Shown here: piece after piece, positions 24,151 to 32,379 of the stretch
How the letters are laid out: every line of letters begins with the position of its first letter
How positions within the stretch are numbered: position 1 is the first letter of the stretch
NCBI GenBank assembly: GCA_947259925.1
Contig: CAMYOG010000058.1
Span: 22,266 to 86,265, forward strand
Length of the DNA: 64,000 nucleotides
Source: Thermoanaerobaculia bacterium
GTDB lineage: Bacteria > Acidobacteriota > Thermoanaerobaculia > Multivoradales > JAHEKO01
Direction of reading: 5' to 3'
The notes under the pieces: generated by a model
Seen by the model: the letters and a program-made list of their open reading frames with translations, nothing else
The model's database searches: none
What the model was told of the DNA's origin: nothing
Translations under genes and position numbers: made by a program

Positions 24151-25533
24151 ATGCCGCCGAGAACCGTCGCTCGGATTCTCTCAGTCGTCCTGCCGGCTGT
24201 CGTAACGCTCTTGATGCTGTCCGGCACCGCCTGGGCCGCCAAAAAGGCAAAGCAGACCGAGACCGTCATCACCGAGGAAGAGCTTCAGCTCGAGCTGATG
24301 AGCTACGCGGATCGCTACGCGGCCACGGTCGCACAAGCGGTCGACGACGTCGAGCGGCTCGACCCTTCGCCCGAGACGCGGCGGGTAGTGCTCGGCGACA
24401 TGGTCTTCTCGGCGGCGGCCGCCTTCACCACGGCGGCGGATCCCGAGGTAGATCTCGCCCTGCTCGACCTCGTGGTCATGACCTCGCTGGGCCGGATGGT
24501 CTTCGAGGACTACTGGCGTCCACGGATCGGAGCCGCCGCCGACCCCGCGATTGCCGCCCTGACCAAGCTCGAGAGCGAGGTCTGGACCGTGGCGGCGCCG
24601 ATTCTCAGCGAGCCGCAGCGGCGCGAGCTCCGCGACCGGATCACGGCCTTCCACAGCGCCAACCCGGAGCTGAGCACCTTCAGCCACCTGCGGTTCGCCG
24701 ACTTTCCATCGCACCAAGAGGGGTCGACACTCCAGAAGACCAGCGGTCCAGGAGGCGGGATCTTCAAGTCGGTCAAGCACGTCAGCGAGCAGGTGCAGAA
24801 GACGCGCATCCTGGCTGAACGCGGCATGTACATTGCGACCAGGCTGCCCCTGCTCTCGGGAGGGTTCGCCGACATCTGGGTCTCGCGACTCGCGGCCAAC
24901 CCCGCCGTCGACAAAGTGCTGGCCGACACCCATGCCTTCGCCGAGGTCGCCGACCGTTTCGCGGTCGTCGCGGAAGGGCTGCCCGAGACGATCACGACCC
25001 AGCGCCACGAGGCGATCGAGCAGCTGGGCAGCGAGGTGAGCGTCCTCCGCGAGGAGGCCTTCGACGACCTCTTCCAGCACATCGCCAGGGAGCGCGAGGA
25101 GATCATCCGGCGGATCACCCACGCCGACGAGCAGCTGGGAGCCCTGCTCGAGGCGCTCAGTGAGACCCTGGCGGAGTCCAACACCCTGGTGGCCGCCGCG
25201 GACGATCTGGCCGAGCGTTTCGCCAAGGGACCCGAAGCCGATCCTTTCGAGATCGAGCCCTACCGATTGACCATCGACCAGGCGGGCGTGCTCGTCCAGC
25301 AGCTCACCACCCTGCTCGAGGCGACGCAGGAGACGCTCGACTCGCCGGGTGCCGAGCGACTGGCACCCGCGGTGAACGAGACGATCGACGCGGTCGGTCG
25401 GACCACGCACGAGCTGGTCGACCACACGTTCTACCGCGCCCTGATTCTGATCGTGCTGGCACTCGTCGGCGCCGTCGTCGCCATGCTCGGCTACCGCTGG
25501 CTGGCCAAGCGGATGTTCCCCGAACCGGCCTGA
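24151..25533 (+). CDS. Helical periplasmic protein with C-terminal membrane anchor, unknown function
   Basis: 460 residues from ATG 24151 with GGGAGGAG upstream. A signal peptide (LSVVLPAVVTLLMLSGTAWAA) is followed by almost entirely alpha-helical sequence rich in Glu, Ala and Leu, including likely coiled coils (AIEQLGSEVSVLREEAFDDL, HADEQLGALLEALSETLAES). One C-terminal transmembrane helix follows (YRALILIVLALVGAVVAMLGY) with a short basic tail. The topology suggests a periplasmic rod tethered to the inner membrane. I do not recognise a family. Its sigma54-like promoter faces away from the voltage-sensor-like gene. Confidence 0.7.
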   Translation: MPPRTVARILSVVLPAVVTLLMLSGTAWAAKKAKQTETVITEEELQLELMSYADRYAATVAQAVDDVERLDPSPETRRVVLGDMVFSAAAAFTTAADPEVDLALLDLVVMTSLGRMVFEDYWRPRIGAAADPAIAALTKLESEVWTVAAPILSEPQRRELRDRITAFHSANPELSTFSHLRFADFPSHQEGSTLQKTSGPGGGIFKSVKHVSEQVQKTRILAERGMYIATRLPLLSGGFADIWVSRLAANPAVDKVLADTHAFAEVADRFAVVAEGLPETITTQRHEAIEQLGSEVSVLREEAFDDLFQHIAREREEIIRRITHADEQLGALLEALSETLAESNTLVAAADDLAERFAKGPEADPFEIEPYRLTIDQAGVLVQQLTTLLEATQETLDSPGAERLAPAVNETIDAVGRTTHELVDHTFYRALILIVLALVGAVVAMLGYRWLAKRMFPEPA

Positions 25534-25553
25534 TGCCAAGCTGGGAGTGGGTA

Positions 25554-25729
25554 GTGGTACGGAAAGGGCCGGCGCACCCCAGACGGGGCATAAAGCGCAG
25601 CGCCCCCACTCCGTCACCACAAGAGGAGACTTGCCAGGCCTTGTCGCCTGGCAAGGCTCTCTCGGGCTCCCCGGTCCGAAGGGGCGCGAGCCAGCCCCGG
25701 GCGGGGTGCGCCGGCTCTTTCCGTACCAC
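25554..25729. repeat. Palindromic intergenic element 2
   Basis: The 27-bp arms 25554-25580 and 25703-25729 are inverted repeats with one mismatch. The inner sequence pairs patchily, and the centre is a perfect 10-bp stem, CTTGCCAGGC/GCCTGGCAAG (25630-25655), with loop CTTGTC. It is about the same length as element 1 but shares no obvious sequence with it. No reading frame. It is likely a MITE-like or otherwise structured element. Confidence 0.75.
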
Positions 25730-25783
25730 CACCTGAGCGTGTGTAGCGCGGTAGTCTGGACCCATGCCACGATCGGAGGAGCG

Positions 25784-26371
25784 ATGAGCGGAAGCAGATG
25801 GGGGTCTCGATTCGGTGGGTCGCTGGTGCTCCTCGCGTGCACATTGACCGCCGCGGTCGGCGCTCAGAACCAGATCGGCCTGAAGCCGGACGAGTTCGCG
25901 CTGATGGAGGCGGCCTACACCGGCAGCCTCGAATCGGTTCAGCGCCTGGTATCCGCGGGTGTCTCCGTGAGCGCGGCCGATGACGAGAACCGCACGGCCC
26001 TGATGTGGGCGGCGTTCAACGGCCACGCGCCGGTGATCGGCTACCTGCTGGAGAAGGGCGCGGAGGTCGACACCAGGGACGGGAACGGTCGCACCGCTCT
26101 GATGTACGCCTCGAGCGGCCCGCATCGAGAGGCGGTGGAGGTGCTGCTGGAGAACGGCGCCGACGTCAATGCCCAGGGCGAGCTCGAGGGCTTCACGGCG
26201 CTGATGACGGCCGCCGCGGAGGGTCAGGTGGAAGTCGTGCGGCTGCTTCTCAGCCATGGGGCCGACGCCAGCTTGAAGGACAAGGACGGAGACACCGCCG
26301 AGAGCTTTGCTGCCCAGAAGGGCCACTCGGCCGTTGTCGACGTTCTCAGGAACCGGCGCGAGCCGGGCTAG
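25784..26371 (+). CDS. Secreted ankyrin-repeat protein
   Basis: 195 residues from ATG 25784 with GGAGG before it. A signal peptide (LVLLACTLTAAVGAQ) precedes four ankyrin repeats, clearest in NRTALMWAAFNGHAPVIGYL, GRTALMYASSGPHREAVEVL and GFTALMTAAAEGQVEVVRLL. Periplasmic ankyrin proteins act as protein-binding scaffolds or inhibitors; no partner can be named. Its TAG stop overlaps the stop of the convergent MscS gene in the sequence CTAG. Confidence 0.85.
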   Translation: MSGSRWGSRFGGSLVLLACTLTAAVGAQNQIGLKPDEFALMEAAYTGSLESVQRLVSAGVSVSAADDENRTALMWAAFNGHAPVIGYLLEKGAEVDTRDGNGRTALMYASSGPHREAVEVLLENGADVNAQGELEGFTALMTAAAEGQVEVVRLLLSHGADASLKDKDGDTAESFAAQKGHSAVVDVLRNRREPG

Positions 26372-28194
26372 TCCGTGCGCTCCGGAAGCTCGGGATTCGG
26401 CAGCTCGCCCCGCTCCCGCCAGCGGGCGACCTGGGCCTCGACCTCGCGCACCCGCGCCGGGTCGGGTCCGCGGTCCTCGGCGGCGTAGTGGATCTCGGAA
26501 GGTAGGGCGAGCGCGGTGCCGGCCTCCTCGACGATGGCGAGCGCCCGCATGAAGAGGTCTTGACGGATCTCTTTGAAGCGCGGCCATTCGGTGGTGTTGG
26601 CGAAGGCCTGAAACTGAACCTCCAGGAAGTAGGGGCCGAAGCCGATCAGCTTCGCGTCGGCGTCCTCCGGGTCGAGCTCGGGATGCTCGACCAGCATGGC
26701 CTGGAGCTTGGCCAGCAGGTAGTGGAGCTGGTCGCCGGTGGTGTCGTAGCGCAGGCGCAGCGACGTCTGCAGAAGAGTCTTCTCTCGACGGCTCAGGTTC
26801 ACTACCGCCAGCTTGGCGAACTCGGCGTTGGGCAACGTGAAGAGCGTGCCCTCGGGCGTGCGGATCTTCGCCGAGCGGAGGCCCACCTCCTCGAGACAGC
26901 CCCGGCGGTCTCCCAGCTGCAGCCATTCGCCGATCCGCACCGGCTGATCGGCGTAGAGGCTGATGCCGCCGATCAGGTTCTCGATCGAGCTCTGAGCGGC
27001 CAGCGCCACCGCCAGTCCACCGACTCCCAGGCCGGCGATCATCGCGGTCACCGGCAGGCCCAGGCGCTGGCCGGCGAAGAAGATCCAGGCCAGGACGAGC
27101 ACCAGGGCCAGGGCTCTCGACGTCACGCGAATGAGCTGCTGGCTCAACGGCCGCTCGAGCCGCGCGCCGCGGATCAGATGCTCGGCGCCACGCGTCACCA
27201 CGACGGCCGTCAGCCAGGCGCCGCCCATCATTGCCAGCACCGTCATGACGAGCCGCAGGTAGAGCCCGGTCTCCCCCCAGATGGTCAGCTGCTCGAAGCT
27301 GATCCTCCGAACCAGAAGAGGGATCGCGATCAGCGCCGCGGGCCCCACGAACGCCCACAACCGGTTGAGGCCGTGACTCTCCGCGACCGGCCGCGTGTAC
27401 TTCCGGCCGGCGCGAAGCGCGGCTGTCGTCAGCGCGCCGGCCGCGATCAGGATGAGTACCAGCAACAGCCACTGCCAGGCCGCCTGCCCCGCGACCACCT
27501 GCTTCGCCATGTCGGGCAGGCGGGTTACGAGCACGGTGATAAGGGGCGACTTGCTGCCGAAGCGCAAATCCTCGTAGATAGCGCCCTTCTTGCCGGGCTG
27601 GTAGGGCAGATAGCGGACTTGCTGGTAGTAGTCCGCGACGCGCTCGACGGTCTCGGCCGAGAAGAGGAACTCGCCGGCGCGGTTGCCGTCTTCCATCCTG
27701 ACGATCTCGATCTCCGTGTGCGGTACCGTCCAGGACTTCAGCGCTTCTTCCTCGACCCGGCTCGCGTCCGGGATCTCGGATCGCGGCGGCAGCTCGAGGC
27801 GGTCGAGCACCTCTTTGAGGAGCAGCGTCGCCTCGCCGGCGGCGCGCTCGGCGGTCCGTGGGGCGAGGCGGCTCGGATCGATGCAGCCCTGCGCCACAGC
27901 GTACGGTCTGCGATAGCCCGGGTCGCCCGCCTGGTAGAGCGCCACGGCTTCGTCGAGCGACTCGAGGAGGGTCTCGAGCGTGGCGCGGGGACTGGAGCGA
28001 TCGGGAGGCTCGAGAGGGTGCGGGGCGCCGGAGGCCGCCGGAGCCTGGGCCGCGAGGGGAGCGGCGACCATCAGCGCCGCGACGGCGAGCGCGCCGAGTC
28101 CGCGGCGGGGATTCCGGCGGCCGCGCGCCCCTCTACCCGAGTCGAGCCCGACGGTCGTCCACCTTCCCAAGCTCTGCACTACGTTTTCCCTCAT
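26368..28194 (-). CDS. MscS-family mechanosensitive channel, long paralogue
   Basis: 608 residues from ATG 28194 with GGAAGGAGGAG upstream. It has the same layout as the short paralogue at 20938: signal peptide, periplasmic domain (GDPGYRRPYAVAQGC), transmembrane bundle, pore helix (GLGVGGLAVALAAQSSIENL) and beta domain (PVRIGEWLQLGDRRGCLEEV). In addition it keeps the full C-terminal alpha/beta vestibule (TSLRLRYDTTGDQLHYLL... to SEIHYAAEDRG) and a helical tail. It is expected to open under membrane tension and release small solutes. A sigma54-like promoter faces this gene at 28290. Confidence 0.88.
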   Translation of the reverse strand: MRENVVQSLGRWTTVGLDSGRGARGRRNPRRGLGALAVAALMVAAPLAAQAPAASGAPHPLEPPDRSSPRATLETLLESLDEAVALYQAGDPGYRRPYAVAQGCIDPSRLAPRTAERAAGEATLLLKEVLDRLELPPRSEIPDASRVEEEALKSWTVPHTEIEIVRMEDGNRAGEFLFSAETVERVADYYQQVRYLPYQPGKKGAIYEDLRFGSKSPLITVLVTRLPDMAKQVVAGQAAWQWLLLVLILIAAGALTTAALRAGRKYTRPVAESHGLNRLWAFVGPAALIAIPLLVRRISFEQLTIWGETGLYLRLVMTVLAMMGGAWLTAVVVTRGAEHLIRGARLERPLSQQLIRVTSRALALVLVLAWIFFAGQRLGLPVTAMIAGLGVGGLAVALAAQSSIENLIGGISLYADQPVRIGEWLQLGDRRGCLEEVGLRSAKIRTPEGTLFTLPNAEFAKLAVVNLSRREKTLLQTSLRLRYDTTGDQLHYLLAKLQAMLVEHPELDPEDADAKLIGFGPYFLEVQFQAFANTTEWPRFKEIRQDLFMRALAIVEEAGTALALPSEIHYAAEDRGPDPARVREVEAQVARWRERGELPNPELPERTD

Positions 28195-28289
28195 CGCTCC
28201 TCCTTCCCCGCGGCCACTGCCTGACGCGCCTTCAGGGCCTCCTTACAGCGCCTTCTCGCCGAGCTTGCGACCGGGTACGAGACCAGTAT

Positions 28290-28305
28290 TGCAGGATCAA
28301 GGCCC
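28290..28305 (-). promoter_or_regulatory. Sigma54-like promoter D, leftward
   Basis: On the minus strand, GGGCCT-TGATC-CTGCA has GG-N10-GC and resembles the leftward sequence of module B (shared TGATC spacer and TGCA). It faces the long MscS gene. Confidence 0.4.
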
Positions 28306-28414
28306 TGTCGCGCCTCTCCGCTCGGGTTGCGCGACCAGACGTCCGCCTCCCGAATCGCGGCCTCGTCCCCGACGAAACCACATCGCGAGCTGGGAAGACT
28401 CGTCGGTGGAGACG

Positions 28415-28437
28415 AAGATTCGCCACGGTATTTCGTG
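28415..28437 (+). promoter_or_regulatory. Upstream activating motif D
   Basis: A strong half-site GTATTTCGTG and a weaker one AAGATTCGCC lie 13 bp apart. The ATTTCGTG core begins 89 bp before the rightward -24 element. Confidence 0.5.
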
Positions 28438-28518
28438 GGCACGGGCCTAAGTCGCGGCTTCGAGCGCGCGAACGCTGGCTTTTCGAGCTTCTTGCGGTGT
28501 CGGAGGCCTGCGAACCGT

Positions 28519-28534
28519 TGGCACTGCTCCTGCA
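28519..28534 (+). promoter_or_regulatory. Sigma54-type -24/-12 promoter D, rightward
   Basis: TGGCAC-TGCTC-CTGCA, one base from consensus in the -12 element. The predicted start near 28545 is about 87 nt before the ATG at 28632. Confidence 0.65.
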
Positions 28535-28631
28535 GTCGCACACCGGTATTGAGCGAGTGCAACCCAACGAGCGATCGCGCCTCGTGGAGTGGAGCCCGCG
28601 GCAGTGGTGCTCCGCGGCTCGAGGGTGAGCG

Positions 28632-29327
28632 ATGACGGCTGGCGGACGGATCGGCAACAACCTGCTTCTCGTGCTGGTGGTCGCGGCCGTCTTCGGCGTG
28701 CCCCTCTTTCCGGCGTCGCTGCACTGGCTACTCTACAACCTGGCCTACACCGGCATCTACTTTCTGGCCGCGATGGCGATCGAGCGGCACCGCCGAATGA
28801 TCCTGTTGCTGGCGCTCTCGGCGGTGGCCCTCGAGTGGACCAGCGACCTGCTCGGCCTGCCGCTCCTCACCGCGCTGGCCGGGATCGTGAACGTCGTCTT
28901 TTTCATCTGGATCGCGACCCTGCTGATCGCGCAGATCGCGCGCTCGAAGCGGGTGACCGGGCGGCTGATCGTGGAGGCGATCAACGGCTATCTGCTGCTC
29001 GGGCTGGTCTTCGCCGCGCTGGTGATACTGCTCGGAGACCATCAGCCGGGTGCTTACAGCTTCGGCGGTGACGGCGCGTCGGCGGCGGGCTCCGCGATCG
29101 AGGCCAGCGACTGCCACTACTACGCCTTCGTCACGTTCACCACCGTCGGCTACGGCGACCTGCTGCCCGAGACGCCCCAGAGCAAGTCGCTGGCGACGAT
29201 GATGGGGATGGCGGGCCAGCTGTACCTGGCGGTGATCCTCGCCATGCTGGTCGGGAAGTTCAGCTCGAGCACCGGCAGCGGCGACGATCCGCCGCAGGCC
29301 GAGTCCGAGAGACGGGAGGAGACATGA
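28632..29327 (+). CDS. Potassium channel with TVGYGD filter
   Basis: 231 residues. There are four N-terminal transmembrane segments (LLLVLVVAAVFGVPLFP, LLYNLAYTGIYFLAAMAI, MILLLALSAVALE..., IVNVVFFIWIATLLIAQI), then a classical two-TM pore module: ILLGDH, the pore loop HYYAFVTFTTVGYGDLLPET and the inner helix GMAGQLYLAVILAMLVGKF. TVGYGD is the K+ selectivity filter. The S4-equivalent lacks the regular Arg ladder, so voltage gating is doubtful. The last codons overlap the start of the next gene by four bases (ATGA). Confidence 0.9.
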   Translation: MTAGGRIGNNLLLVLVVAAVFGVPLFPASLHWLLYNLAYTGIYFLAAMAIERHRRMILLLALSAVALEWTSDLLGLPLLTALAGIVNVVFFIWIATLLIAQIARSKRVTGRLIVEAINGYLLLGLVFAALVILLGDHQPGAYSFGGDGASAAGSAIEASDCHYYAFVTFTTVGYGDLLPETPQSKSLATMMGMAGQLYLAVILAMLVGKFSSSTGSGDDPPQAESERREET

Positions 29328-29968
29328 GCGAGCACTCGCACGAATCGATCGGCCGCAGCCAGCTTCGCCGGCTCGAAACGCTCACGGATTGCGTCTACGC
29401 GCTGGCCCTGGTGACCGTGATGCGCTGGCTGCCGCTGCCGGAAGAGAGTGTCGTCGTCGGCGAGGAGCATTGGATGCTCGAGCTCTTCGCCGAGTTCTCG
29501 GGCAATCTCGTCGCCGCTCTGATCGGCCTGGTGTTCATCATCATGTACTGGCTGCGCAGCAATCAGCTTTCCGCTCATCTCGAGCGGACGGACAAGATGC
29601 ACACGGTCTTCTCGATCTTGTCGGTGGCCGCCGTGGTGCTGTTGCTGTACGTGGTCCGGGTGAGCGCCGAGGTGGCGGCTCCGGCACGCCGCTCCGGGGA
29701 GAGCCTCGCGGTCTTCCTGATCGGCGCGATGGGTGCGGCGGCGTGGTGGCACGCACGGCGAAAGGGCCTGGTACGAGCGGGCATCTCGTCGGAGGAGGCC
29801 TCCGGAGTGCAGCTGGAGGCCTACACCGAGCCGATCGTCGCCCTGATCACGCTGCCCTTCGCCTACGTCGGCGAAATCGTCTGGAACGTGGCCTGGCTGG
29901 CCTATATCCCGGTGGCCGCGCTGCTCCGGCGTCGGTCACTCCGCAAAGCCGAGAGCGACCGGCCGTAG
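29324..29968 (+). CDS. TMEM175/DUF1211-like membrane protein
   Basis: 214 residues with about six transmembrane helices. The opening RLETLTDCVYALALVTVMRW resembles the first helix of bacterial TMEM175 channels, which normally read R-x-x-A-F/L-S/T-D-x-V-x-A-I-A. A second landmark is YWLRSNQLSAHLERTDKMHT. TMEM175 proteins are leak-type K+ channels that use hydrophobic residues as filter. The gene is coupled by ATGA to the TVGYGD channel, which supports a cation-transport role. The assignment is moderate because the helix-1 motif is imperfect. Confidence 0.55.
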   Translation: MSEHSHESIGRSQLRRLETLTDCVYALALVTVMRWLPLPEESVVVGEEHWMLELFAEFSGNLVAALIGLVFIIMYWLRSNQLSAHLERTDKMHTVFSILSVAAVVLLLYVVRVSAEVAAPARRSGESLAVFLIGAMGAAAWWHARRKGLVRAGISSEEASGVQLEAYTEPIVALITLPFAYVGEIVWNVAWLAYIPVAALLRRRSLRKAESDRP

Positions 29969-30087
29969 CCGAGCAGCTGCCCGACCGCCCGGCCGCCGGG
30001 GAGCGCGAGCGGATGCTCGGATGGCTCGGTATATCGTCAGCCGTAGCCGGGATGGTCCTACGAACAGAGTGAGCCGGCATTGAGCGG

Positions 30088-32277
30088 ATGTCGACAGGTC
30101 CGATAACCGAGTCCAAAGAGAAGAGGCCTCGCCTCAGCCTTTCGCGGGCCGTTCTGCTGGCGCTCGGTCTCGGAGTCGCGACCGGGCTCTTCTTCGGCGA
30201 GCACTGCGCGCCGCTCAAGGTGCTCGGCGACGTCTTCATCGGCCTGCTGCAGATGACGGTGCTGCCGTACATCGTCTTCGCGTTGATTGCCAACATAGGC
30301 AGCCTCGAGGTGGACGGGGCCAGGGCGATGGCGCGTTGGGGCGCGGCGACCATGCTGGTGCTCTGGGGCGTGACGGTCGCCGTGATCCTCGTCATGCCTC
30401 TGGCGCTACCCGCATTTCAGAGCGGCTCCTTCTTCAGCTCCAGCCTGGTGGAAGCGCGCGAGGAGATCGACTTTCTCGAGCTCTACATTCCGGTCAACCC
30501 CTTCCGCTCGCTCGCGGAGAACCTGATCCCGGCGGTCGTCCTCTTCTGCATCGTTCTGGGAGCCGCGCTGATCGGCTCCCCCGGGACGGACAGCCTGCTC
30601 ACGCCGATGAGGGTGGCGCTCGACGCCATGGGCCGGATCGTCAGGTGGGTGGCGAAGCTCACGCCCCTCGGCGTCTTCGGGCTCGCGGCGCACGCGGCGG
30701 GAACCCTGACGCTCGAGCAGTTCGGCCGTCTGCAGGGCTACGTCATCCTCTACGTCGCCGCCGCGGTGCTGCTGAGCTTCGTGATCCTGCCGGCGCTGGT
30801 GGCGGCCGTCACTCCGTTCAAGATGCGCGAGGTCGTCGGCGTCTCGAGGGACGCCCTGATCACCGCCCTCGCTACCGACAACGTCTTCATCGTGCTGCCG
30901 CTGCTGATCGAGGGCGCCAAGGATCTCTTCGAGCGTCACGGCCTGCGGACCGAGGCGACCGATCGGGAGATCGACATCGCGATGCCGCTCGCCTTCCCGT
31001 TCCCCAACGCCGGGCGCCTGCTGGCGATGATCTTCATTCCGTTCGCCGCCTGGTTCGTCGGCCGCTCCCTTCCGCTTGCCGACTATCCGGTGCTGATCGT
31101 CTCGGGTGTCTCGAGCCTGTTCGCCAAGGTGACCGTCGCCGTGCCCTTCCTGCTCGATCTGGTCGAGCTGCCGGCCGATCTGTTCAATCTCTTCCTGCTC
31201 GCCGGCGTCTTGGCCGGGCGCTTCAACTCGCTAGCCGGCGCCATGCACCTGTTCGCCTTCACCCTGATCGTCGCCGCGGGCGTGAGCGGCCTGGTCCGGC
31301 TGCACCGGCCCAGGGCCATGGGGGGTCTTCTGTTGACGGTGGCGGTCCTGCTGGTCGCGATCGCCGGGGCTCGATTGATCATCGGGCGCACGTTGGAGAC
31401 GCTGGCCGCCCAGGGCAGCGTCCTCGACCGGATGGAGCTCAAGTACCCGGCGAAGCCGGCGAGGGTTCTCGAGAGCATGAGCGCCGATCCGCTCTCGCTG
31501 GCCAAGGGCGAATCGGTGCTCGACCGCATTCGCCGGCGCGGCGCCTTGCGGGTCGCCTTCAACCCGCAGCGGCTGCCGTTCTGCTACCTCGACTCGGCAG
31601 GCCGCCCGCTCGGCTTCGACGTCGAGATGGCTCACCGGCTGGCCGACCACCTCGGTGTCTCCCTGGAGCTCGCGCCGCTGGGTCTCGAGAAACTCGACCC
31701 GGATCACACCGCCGAGTACTTCGATCTGGCGATGGCCGGGATTCCCGCCACTCCGAAGCGCTACCGTGACTACCTGCTGAGCGATCCGTACCTCGAGGCC
31801 ACTCTCGCTCTCGTCGTGCGCGACCACCGGCGCGACGACTTCGACTCCCTCGAGGAGGTGCGGGAGTCGGACTACGGTCTGGCGGTTCTCGACGAGCCGC
31901 TTCTCGTAGAGGGTGCGCGCGAGCTTCTGCCGCGCGCCCGCGTCGTGCCGACTCCCGATCTCGAGACCTTCTTCGAGGGTCGGCTCGAAGGGGCCGACGC
32001 CATGCTTCTGATTGCCGAGGTCGGATCGGCCTGGACGCTCCTGCACCCCGAGTTCCACGTCGTGACGCCCTGGATGGATCGACGGAGCGTGCCGCTCGCC
32101 TACGTCATCGGGGGTCACGATCGCGAGCTCCGCGCGCTCATCGACGACTGGATCCTCGGACTGAAGCTCGACGGCACGATCGACGAGCTCTACGAGCACT
32201 GGGTCCTGGGTCGCGCGGCGGAGCAGCGCGGCCCCCGCTGGTCGATCGCCTGCGACGTTCTCGGCTGGATCGACTGA
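30088..32277 (+). CDS. Dicarboxylate/amino-acid:cation symporter fused to a solute-binding domain
   Basis: 729 residues. Residues 1-440 are a DAACS/SDF-type symporter: ALGLGVATGLFFGEHCAPLK, LLQMTVLPYIVFALI, the TDNVFIVLPLL stretch and SSLFAKVTVAVPFLLDL. Residues about 475-720 form a periplasmic binding protein of SBP_bac_3 type: GALRVAFNPQRLPFCYLDSAGRPLGFDVEMAHRLADHLGV, ATPKRYRDYLLSDPYLEATL, LKLDGTIDELYEHWVLG. The fused domain presumably captures the substrate for the carrier, or senses it. SDF symporters take up glutamate, aspartate or C4-dicarboxylates with Na+ or H+. The gene lies 119 bp after the TMEM175-like gene on the same strand. Confidence 0.85.
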   Translation: MSTGPITESKEKRPRLSLSRAVLLALGLGVATGLFFGEHCAPLKVLGDVFIGLLQMTVLPYIVFALIANIGSLEVDGARAMARWGAATMLVLWGVTVAVILVMPLALPAFQSGSFFSSSLVEAREEIDFLELYIPVNPFRSLAENLIPAVVLFCIVLGAALIGSPGTDSLLTPMRVALDAMGRIVRWVAKLTPLGVFGLAAHAAGTLTLEQFGRLQGYVILYVAAAVLLSFVILPALVAAVTPFKMREVVGVSRDALITALATDNVFIVLPLLIEGAKDLFERHGLRTEATDREIDIAMPLAFPFPNAGRLLAMIFIPFAAWFVGRSLPLADYPVLIVSGVSSLFAKVTVAVPFLLDLVELPADLFNLFLLAGVLAGRFNSLAGAMHLFAFTLIVAAGVSGLVRLHRPRAMGGLLLTVAVLLVAIAGARLIIGRTLETLAAQGSVLDRMELKYPAKPARVLESMSADPLSLAKGESVLDRIRRRGALRVAFNPQRLPFCYLDSAGRPLGFDVEMAHRLADHLGVSLELAPLGLEKLDPDHTAEYFDLAMAGIPATPKRYRDYLLSDPYLEATLALVVRDHRRDDFDSLEEVRESDYGLAVLDEPLLVEGARELLPRARVVPTPDLETFFEGRLEGADAMLLIAEVGSAWTLLHPEFHVVTPWMDRRSVPLAYVIGGHDRELRALIDDWILGLKLDGTIDELYEHWVLGRAAEQRGPRWSIACDVLGWID

Positions 32278-32379
32278 CCCGGCTTCGGGTCGCCGCGAGG
32301 CCGCTCCACCTGTTAACCTTCCGCAGCTTTGTCGAGCACCGGAATCATGAACGAGTCTCTTCCTAGAGAGAGGTGTCAG

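Larger units (their letters stand above)
28195..28631. promoter_or_regulatory. Divergent sigma54 promoter module D
   Basis: This 437-bp non-coding region between the long MscS gene and the potassium-channel gene holds a leftward promoter-like sequence (28290-28305), upstream motif D (28415-28437) and a rightward promoter (28519-28534). It has the same order as modules B and C but is more diverged. No open frame with coding character was seen. Confidence 0.6.

Noticed and set aside
24181..25842. Long minus-strand frame opposite the helical periplasmic gene
   Set aside because: It is antisense to a gene with a signal peptide, ribosome site and membrane anchor, and crosses palindromic element 2. 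No recognisable motif.
26560..28224. 554-codon plus-strand frame opposite the long MscS gene
   Set aside because: Low-complexity shadow frame; the MscS reading has complete family motifs.
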